Origin: Notolepis coatsorum | Lineage: Eukaryota; Chordata; Actinopteri; Aulopiformes; Paralepididae | DNA: 64,000 bases | Reading direction: 5' to 3' | Assembly: GCA_963971535.1 (NCBI GenBank) | Contig: OZ020589.1 | Span: forward strand, 49,392,192-49,456,191 | Shown: positions 55,031-64,000 of the stretch, one piece after another | Position numbering within the stretch: position 1 is the stretch's first letter | How the letters are laid out: each line of letters begins with the position of its first letter | Made by a program: the position numbers and the translations under genes | Notes under the pieces: generated by a model | What the model saw: the letters and a program-made list of their open reading frames with translations, nothing else | What the model was told of the DNA's origin: nothing | Database searches by the model: none

Positions 55031-57950
55031 CCATCACATTTCATTATGTTGTCGGGGGAAATGATGCTTACCACTAGATCAGCTTGATAAATGTTGATGC
55101 ATTGGACTATTGTTCACGATTCAAGATTTATTGTTAAATCACATATAAGTATAAGAGAGTCAAATCCAAAAGATTTTCGGCTGCTCAACATTGCAACAGC
55201 AATAGCAATGACACAACAATAAAAACAGCAGTAACAATAGTAAAGATCCAGCACAATCATGTTTTAATTCATAAATAGCTTATTGTGGAATGTTTTCTCA
55301 GCTTCAGATCATCTGCTTTGTCATTTGATTTGTTATCAGTTTTAGGTCATCCTCTCTGAATACTCAGTACAGCCAACTCTCAGTATGTTGAGGGGGCGTA
55401 GCATTCTGTTCATTGAAAGGAGATGTCAAGCATAGAAATAAAACTGTAGAGGAGACATTGTTGTTGATGGAGTAGGATTTAAATGGGTAAACTATTCCTA
55501 AACCATCAATCTCCATAACAAGTATTGTTTCATCAGCAATAGAATGCTTGATTTAAACTAAAACAGTGAGTGAGAAACATTCCAAACATTTGTAGTAAAT
55601 TCCCACAGACTTTCTACAATAATTTGAGGTTATTGTAGCACAATACAATGAGATTGATTATCTGGAAGGAGGAGGAAAGATTCATACTTGATAGAATCGT
55701 TGGTCTCCTCATTCTGACTTAGCAGATGAGGAATAAAACGTTTACGCCAGACAAACCAGAATTGTATTTCAACTCAGCTGATTTATTTGATTCAGGGCCA
55801 AGGGTGAATAAAAGGTTGACTTCTACATACAAAAGATGATCAGAGAATATTAACAGCTGTCTGTTGTACAGAAATATCACAATCAGGTTTGCATCTCAAA
55901 CCTAAATACTGCACATCAAACAGTCACTTGGTTAACATAATTTGAACATACATGGTTTACTGTACACATTATACATGAGTAAATCTGGTCTACAGATCTG
56001 GGATCTGTACATTACTCTAAACTTTAAACAACAAATGGTGTTTTCCCATGATTTTACTCACATAAAATGCATCAGCTCACAGTAGTCTCTGGGTGGACGA
56101 AGCGGTGGTGGAGCCGCAGACCTGGGTTGGTGGTCTGGGCTCCAGAATAACACTTTGTCGGCCCTTATATTCTATAATTTCTAGCCAATAATAGCACATG
56201 GTTGGTCCAATCCAGCGTCTTCTTGTGGGGGGTTGGGTCTTGTCTCCAGGTGGGGTGGTGTGAATAGCCCCCTCCTTTGGGCTATGGCTTCTCATGTTTG
56301 GACAGAGAGGGGGGCCTGCCTATGGCCCCCGTCGTTGTCGTCCTCCAGTGAACAGAAGGGGGGTCTTGGTGGCCCCCGTCGATGTGGTGGATCTTGACTT
56401 CAGTGAACAGAGGGGCCTATTACCATACAGTACTACAGTCTCGTGTGGGGGTGGAGAATGGCTCTCTGTCACCCCTGTATCCATCCATATTTAGCACTGA
56501 AAACCCACTCTGCTTGTTGCCAGAGTAGCTGTGATGACTTATATTTAGAGTGAGTCACCATTTCGTCTGTGGGGTGCAACTTATTTACATAGTCTTTGTT
56601 GTCCCCTGATTACATTAGCTTGAGGGGCTTTTTATGACCGCAACTGTTCTCCTACATACCATTTGGGTAAGCAGTCTTCTTATGAGAGGGGGTTGGTGTG
56701 GAATGTCTGTCTCTCCTACATTATGACTCTCTAATTATTCACACCTATTATTTATGAAATTCAACGTCAATATTTACCACACATTCTAAATTAGAAATAG
56801 AAGATGGCTGACACTGCCTTTCCCCTGTTCAGTGTCTCCCTGAAATTATTTGCAAACCTTTAGAAATCAGAAAAATATGGTGCCATCCATACACAATTAA
56901 GGCCTTACTGATGGCACAGTAGTATTTATCGAACTGATGGAACAAAGGTTTGACAACTTGGAGCAGTGCTCTTGTGCTGATGACCATATCATCACTGGGC
57001 TGGAAACCAAGCATCGCAGCTATGCCAGAACTACAGCCGGTGACCGACAAGCTGAGGATGCACTACCTGAGGAGCTGTACATTTTAGAGTAACAAGTTGT
57101 TCAAAACATGAGCAGTAAGAACATTCCCTTGGAGAGTTCCCTTGGAAAGTCACATTCTCTTAAGCAAGGATAAAAAACAAGACGACAATTGTTGTCAAGT
57201 TTGCTAATCGAAAGCATAAGGTTGAAGTGTTGAGGCAGTCCAACAAACTAAAGGGTACCGGGGTATATATTATTAATAGCAAGGCACCATCTCCACAAGT
57301 GTATGTAATACTACCTCTATACACACACAGCCACACTAAATTAACACAATAAATGTGCTAATGTATATTAGGGATGAACTATTCGACTATGAATCCAGGA
57401 AAGCATGGATAATGCAATGGACTCACATATTTTTTATCCTTGAATATGCTTGTTATTATCCGGAAAGAAATCCCTTTTTATATTATGCGTGCACCTACGC
57501 AGCTACCAGTAATTTATGCCAGTCTCTCAGTCATGAAAAAATCATTGAAATCGATGATAATATAAATGGCAATAACTAATAAGCATAATATGCTGCATAC
57601 TGTCTTTTCTTGAATAAGAAAATGACCTAATTAGATAAATGTAAATACTTTTCATGATTTCAGAGGATTTTTATATGAATAAATAAAAGATCCAATCATT
57701 TGCACATGCAACAGTCACATAGACGCCTATGTCCTTAGCTGGGTGAACTCAACACATAACAACAGTTATGCAGAACAGTGTTTGAGAGGCAGGCTTATAT
57801 TTGTCAGCTGCAGACGATCCTCTCTGTAAACACTTGTGTGACAGAATAAAGTGTCTCAGGAAAGTGAAAGTTCTGGCATTTAAATCCTAATTATTTAAGA
57901 AAAGTCATGAAAGGAGGAAACTGTTATGGTGCTGTACTGAGCTCTGTTAA
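55031..57950. other. Long non-coding stretch, no gene supported
   Basis: No recognisable coding region in almost 3 kb. 56280-56420 has a repeated GGCCCCCGTCG motif. At 57368-57480 lies the second copy of the dispersed segment also found near 36350-36465 in opposite orientation. Confidence 0.45.
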
Positions 57951-58482
57951 GGAAGGACAGGACACACTCACTGAGAAACATTGCTTTATACTGAAAACTA
58001 GGGTAAGCCATTTTAAGTTTATTAGTGAATCTTAAAAGTGAGGAACCAGCTGACTTGATTAAAGGGGCGTGTTTAAAACTGCCATTTTGTTTTGTTAAGT
58101 GCCCCCATTAAGGGCCAGGTGTTAAGACAGCACTAATTAGTGATAGAGATTTAAAGGCTTGCTGGTTTAGCGTCAGCAGAGGAGGAGTTTTCCTGGAGTT
58201 ATCCGCAGAGGGATCCACCGATCCACCTAGTACACCCTAGTCCTATCTTACACTCCACTCTGAAAAATCTCCCTTTCCCTCCCACTCTGCTATTTCTCTA
58301 CTTCCTCCCTGCCACTCTTGACAAGACAATGTGTCTCATACCTATATCCACAATCTGCTCCTCTAGAACAGATTCAACCCACCCACGGCAGTTTGCTAGC
58401 AACCCGGCTAATCTCTCCTACCCTCCTACAGCCAACTAATACACCTGTCACAGTACGGGGAGGCTTATGAAATTGTCAATCA

Positions 58483-59560
58483 GCAGTCAAGAAAGCTGAC
58501 TTCATTACTGCATACGCCCATAGTCTAAATCTGCAGCTCCTGGCTCTAACTGAGACCTGGATAACCCTCAATAACTCATCAACACCTGCAGCATTATCTA
58601 CAAACTATAACTTCACTCACACACCTCGACCTTCCAGACGGGGTGGAGGCACTGGCCTCATGACATCTCCTTCATGGGCTACAAACGTAACACCACTCCC
58701 AGAACTGTCACTCTCCTCTCTCGAATATCATGCAGTATCTGTCTCTAATCCTTTCAATCTCACCATTGTTACACTCTACCGCCCTCCAGGTCCACTCGAT
58801 CACTTCACAGATGAGCTGGACATGCTTCTAAGCTCCTTACCGGAAGATGGTACCCCTCTCCTTCTATTGGGCGACTTCAACCTGCCTAACTCATCTCAGT
58901 CAGTCATAGTAGTCTCCCTCCTACAATCGTTTGACCTGACTCCCACTGCCATGCCTCCCACCCACAAAGCAGGCAACTCCTTGGATCTCATATTTTCCCG
59001 TAACTCCAGCATCATTAACACCACGGTAACTCCCCTACATGTATCTGACCATTCCTTCATATCCTTCTCACTAACTCTCATGCTTAACCGAAAGGTCTTC
59101 ACCCCAACTCAAACAGTCTCACTCAGACGCAACCTGCCCTCCCTATCCCCCTCCACCCTCTCCTCTGATATACTATCTGCTCTACCTTTGAGTGACACCT
59201 TCTCTGCTCTCTCCACAGAGATGGCAACCTCCACCCTCCTTTCAGCCCTTGCAACCTCCTTCAACAAGCTCTGTCCCCTCGTTGAGAAACCTGCCCGCCG
59301 TTCCCCACCCAGTCCATGGCTGACAGATCCAGTGAGAGAACAAAGACAGGTCCTGAGAGCAGCTGAAAGGAAGTATAGAAAGTCACGCCTCACTGCTGAC
59401 ATCGACACATATCACAACCTCTTGTTAACATTCTCCAAAACCATCACTAATGCCAAAGCTTCTTTCTTCCACCATAGGATCGAGGCCTCTGCCAAGAATC
59501 TTCGCAAACTGCATGCTACCATGTCCTCCCTCCTCACTCCCCCCCCACCCCCCCTCCCTC
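58483..59560 (+). pseudogene. LINE G APE endonuclease and linker
   Basis: The frame is open from upstream of 58500 and reads LQLLALTETWI (about 58527), RRGGGTGLM, TIVTLYRPPGPLDHF, LLLLGDFNLPNSS (about 58860), LDLIFSRNSS and HVSDHSFISFSL (about 59036). A linker with PSPWLTDPVREQRQVLRAAE and KASFFHHRIEA follows. These are the catalytic and fold motifs of APE-type nucleases, which nick target DNA for L2 insertion. A C run at 59541-59557 shifts the frame. Confidence 0.9.
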
Positions 59561-61243
59561 ATCTTTCTCTGCCGAAGACTTTGCGATCTTCTTTGAGGAA
59601 AAAGTGGAGAACATTCGCAGCTCCTTCTCCCAACCCCCACCCATTCCAAATGCTGAATCGAGAACCTCATCCTTCACTCTGTCATCTTTCTCTCCCATTA
59701 CAGAAGCAGAGACCCTGACACTGGTAATGTCGAACCGTCCGACTACTTGCCAGCTGGACCAGCTACCCTCCCCACTCCTCCTGACCATAGCACCAGACAT
59801 CCTCCCATTCCTAACTGCAACCATCAACTCCTCACTCAACTTGGGGGTGGTCCCCACCTCCCTAAAACAAGCCAGAGTCATGCCGCTCATAAAAAAACCA
59901 ACCCTGAACCCTACCGTCATAGGCAACTACCGTCCTGTCTCTCTTCTCTCCTTCCTTTCTAAAACACTTGAACGTGCTGTATCCAACCAACTTACTGCTT
60001 ATCTCTTACAGAATGACCTCCTAGACCCTAATCAGTCAGGCTTCAGGACTGGTCACTCCACAGAGACAGCCCTCATTGCGGTCACAGAGGCACTTCACTT
60101 AGCAAAAGCGAAAGGCCTCTCCTCTGTCCTGATTCTCCTAGATCTATCTGCAGCCTTCGACACAGTCAACCACCAGATCCTCCTTGCGGCCCTCGCAGGA
60201 ATGCGAGTGGCTGGCTCTGCGCTGACATGGCTGTCATCATACCTCAATGACCGCTCCTACCAAGTGTCATGGAGAGGGACCCTGTCTGCCACCCGCCCCC
60301 TGCGGACGGGTGTCCCCCAGGGCTCGTTTTAGGACCCCTTCTCTTCTCCCTCTACACTAAATCACTGGGTAACATTATCACGTCTCATGGCTTCTCCTAC
60401 CATTGTTATGCCGATGATACTCAACTCTTCCTCTCCTTCCCTCCCTCAGATATCCACGTCTCTGAGCGGATCTCGGCCTGTCTGTCCGACATCTCCGCCT
60501 GGATGACGACCAACCACCTCAAACTGAACCTAAGCAAAACAGAATTGCTCCACCTGCCGGCCAAATCCTCCCCCCTAACCGACCTTTCAATCACAGTCGA
60601 GAATGCAGCTGTGACTGCGTCCCCGACCGCCAAGAACCTTGGTGTTGTCCTCGACGACCAGTTGAACTTCTCTGCTCACATCGCAGCGACGACCAGAACC
60701 TGCCGATTCCTCCTGAGCAACGTCAGAAGGATCCGCCCCTTCCTGACAAAAGAAGCCACCCAATTCCTCGTCCAATCAACAGTCTGCAATGCACTGCTCG
60801 CTGGCCTCCCGGCCACTGCCACTAAGCCTCTTCAACTCATTCAGAACGCAGCGGCCCGCCTGATCTCAAACCTACCGAAGTCGGCCCATGTCACCCCACT
60901 TCTTAGGGACCTGCACTGGCTCCCCATTGCTGCACGAATTCGCTTCAAGGCCCTCGACCTAGCATACCGTGCAGCAAAGGGAACCGCTCCCGCCTACCTC
61001 CGGTCAATGGTCTCTAACTACACACCCTCAAGACCCCTACGCTCTGCATCTTCTGGCCGCCTCAGACCTACTCCTATCCAAGCTCCGGGAGGGTCATCAA
61101 AGAGAAGTCGCCTATTCTCAGTCCTTGCCCCACAATGGTGGAATGAACTACCCACCCCAGTTAGGACAGCCGAATCACGTCCAATCTTTTGCCGTCGACT
61201 AAAGACGCACTTCTTCAACCATTATCTGAATAATAAAAAATAA
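59560..61243 (+). pseudogene. LINE G reverse transcriptase, one-base deletion at GVPQGS
   Basis: Reads GNYRPVSLLSFLSKTLERAV, ILLDLSAAFDTVNHQIL (about 60137) and RTGVPQGS (about 60304). One base appears lost at about 60325-60331, giving a stop. The next frame continues [26 protein letters not shown] (about 60400; YADD), [40 protein letters not shown] and [14 protein letters not shown], and ends at 61243. All RT motifs are present across the two frames. Confidence 0.9.
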
Positions 61244-61455
61244 TAATAATAAAAAAAAAAAAATCTAACCCTAACTAACCGTACTGTCATGCACTTGTCC
61301 TAATAAACTAACCTACACTGTAGCACTCAACACTTTGATGAACATTGTTGCTCAGCTGATAGAGTTGTGCCCTTCCTGATGGCTTGTCGTACAGAACGTG
61401 TAAGTCGCTTTGGATAAAAGCGTCAGCTAAATGACTAAATGTAAATGTAAATGAT

Positions 61456-61916
61456 TTAATTTTTTAATCTCAACACCCAGTGGCTTAGGCCTATGGTGCT
61501 TCTAGTATGAATCAAATTATTCTCATATTCTCATTCTTATTTACATTTAATTGTGAAGGCTAAAACATCATCAGAATAATTATCTTACACCTCTAAAACA
61601 TGAACTTGGTGCAGACTTCTTTATGTGAGCAGAATCATCTAAATCAAATCCAACTTTCCCCGTGGATGAATTCCCTGTTTGTCCCGCATCGATAGGCTGG
61701 CTAGATAAACAGTTCATAAATCTTAGTTTAGAAAAAGAAAAAAAATTATTTTCAGTTTCTGATTGTTCAATGCCCCCCAAGTTAAAACGGGTGGGGGTTA
61801 ATGTGACTTCCTTTAATCTAATGTTCATTTGATTACATCTGTACTGTACAGTAATTGTTGCAGCAAGAATGTATGTAGTTGTTTGCATGTTTGTGTGTGT
61901 TTGTGTATGCACAGCT

Positions 61917-61949
<33 letters not shown>

Positions 61950-61950
61950 T

Positions 61951-62018
<68 letters not shown>

Positions 62019-62724
62019 ACATGGTTAGGGTTAGTAAAGAGCACAAGAAAGTTGGAATGTTCTGCACAATTGCAACTGGAATACTCCACCATTGCCCTTG
62101 CACGGCTGCAATGTGTTAGGATGGGTCAAATGCAGAGTGTTGACAGAATCAGGCTATATGGCGACAATAATGTGGTCAAGAGGCATGGTTTCTATCTTCA
62201 GCCTGGTGTGGTTTATTTATTCACATGGTATGAGCAGTAACACAGGAGTCCTTCTCTGTGAGAGGTAGGTGGGGGAGAGAGAGGTCGAGTAGGAGGAGAC
62301 ATCCCTATTTATACTCGCCACCTGGTGGTGTCCCGAGTGGCTCCGCCTAGAGCGCCCTCTAGTGGAAACAGTTATATATGCAGTTAGACAGTTAATAACA
62401 AACCTACCTAGAACCTCTGACTTCAACACAGAGGATGGATTTCCCCAAGGGGATTAATAAAAGTATAATTGACGGCATCCTCATGATGATTTCCACAATA
62501 TCATTATCAAACATTCTATCGAAGCCATTTTTATAGTGTACACTGTATACTAGCAAAAAGGCCAATGAAGAACATGATGGAAGCGGCCGTTCAATCAATG
62601 TAGGTTCCGTGTCTTTGTCTTTCTTTGGAGGCCCGTTTTGTCTGTGAGTTTACTTATAATCTGCTAATTTAGGAAAGTTATGACAAGAAAGAAAATGGCT
62701 ACGCTCACTTTGAAAAATAACATC
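61456..62724. other. Non-coding; TG array and a LINE-like 3' tail
   Basis: TG microsatellite at 61920-62017. GGATTTCCCCAAGGGGATTA then ATAAAAG at 62435-62462 is a typical LINE 3' end on the plus strand. No gene recognised. Confidence 0.5.
61920..62017. repeat. TG microsatellite
   Basis: TG run with two GAG interruptions. Confidence 0.97.
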
Positions 62725-62910
62725 AGCTCTGACTGACCCCCAACTCTGGAGAACAAACTAATTCAAATCTAATTGGGCAAACTTTCACCACCTTTTCTGT
62801 GTGAATAGAACTGACCGGTAGTAGCCTCATCTTCAGATAGACGCTCGCTTGCTTCTCGCATTTCCATAATGACATCTGAACAGGTGGCGTGGGTGTGAGA
62901 CGAGAAGTAG
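62725..62910 (-). repeat. Dispersed ~200-bp segment, minus copy
   Basis: Reverse complement of 45490-45690 with few changes. Both copies span the same limits, so they are one repeat unit of unknown family. Confidence 0.8.
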
Positions 62911-63128
62911 CGGTGTCAAACCAGAAGGCCATGTTGTTGCCATGTTCCACCCACCACCTTCATTACTCTCCTTAAGTCGGAGTGTGTCGTGTTGAAGTGC
63001 CAGCCACTTGTCTCTGGGACTGAGTTGGCAAACCTATGCATTCCAATTTGTGAGAGGCCAAGTAGAACTTTCCCTTGCCTAACTCTTTGAGTAATTGCAT
63101 TTTAGACTACTGTGGTAATAGCTTTCAG

Positions 63129-64000
<872 letters not shown>

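Larger units (their letters stand above)
58180..61455 (+). mobile_element. LINE G, L2 clade, near full length
   Basis: Endonuclease, linker, RT and the hallmark fish L2 3' end (AAGTCGCTTTGGATAAAAGC, then CTAAATGACTAAATGTAAAT) are all present. It ends in an AAATGT repeat near 61455. There are only two frame breaks, both in homopolymers or single bases. The 5' limit is uncertain. Confidence 0.92.

Overview
This window is eukaryotic and most likely from a ray-finned (teleost) fish. It is built almost entirely of transposable elements and tandem repeats. The fish assignment rests on several signs: L2-type LINEs with the familiar fish 3' tail, a Tf1/sushi-type chromovirus, PIF/Harbinger and hAT elements, tRNA-headed SINEs, and very long CA/TG, CT and ATT microsatellites. 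I see no bacterial gene, operon, CRISPR array or rRNA. The only likely host gene is a frameshifted, three-exon minus-strand fragment at 6786-7728 that resembles the teleost SAMD3-like family.

Left part (1-11.7 kb): a TTAA-flanked MITE, then a 344-bp direct duplication. Its second copy carries a complete 3.6-kb PIF/Harbinger element with 3-bp CAG target duplications. The transposase reads through one intron without a break, while its Myb-like partner has one nonsense codon. After it come the hAT end, the SAMD3-like fragment, a hAT MITE, and LINE 3' ends.

Minisatellite zone (11.8-23.7 kb): a 42-bp repeat forms three arrays, interrupted by a foldback element, by two nested minus-strand LINEs (LINE C inside LINE B) and by a plus-strand L2-type LINE. 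An 82-84 bp satellite follows.

Chromovirus zone (26.8-36.0 kb): a Ty3/gypsy element with 5-bp AGAAG target duplications. It shows Gag, protease, reverse transcriptase, RNase H, integrase and a chromodomain. Two features look functional in design: an 11-nt self-priming pair between the predicted RNA 5' end and the primer-binding site, and a slippery heptamer right after the zinc knuckle, in the correct frame for a -1 shift into pol. The copy is dead (a nonsense codon and several frameshifts), and an L2-type LINE splits its 3' LTR.

Right part (36-64 kb): long microsatellites, two long-TIR elements (one MULE-like with 9-bp duplications), an L1-like LINE ruin carrying a SINE, a SINE split by a hollowed Harbinger relative that itself contains a TRIM-like pair of 269-bp repeats, a hAT MITE containing a 1.3-kb solo-LTR-like insert, an almost undamaged LINE RT ORF, and a near full-length L2. 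The nesting gives relative ages. All names are by motif reading; no database search was possible.
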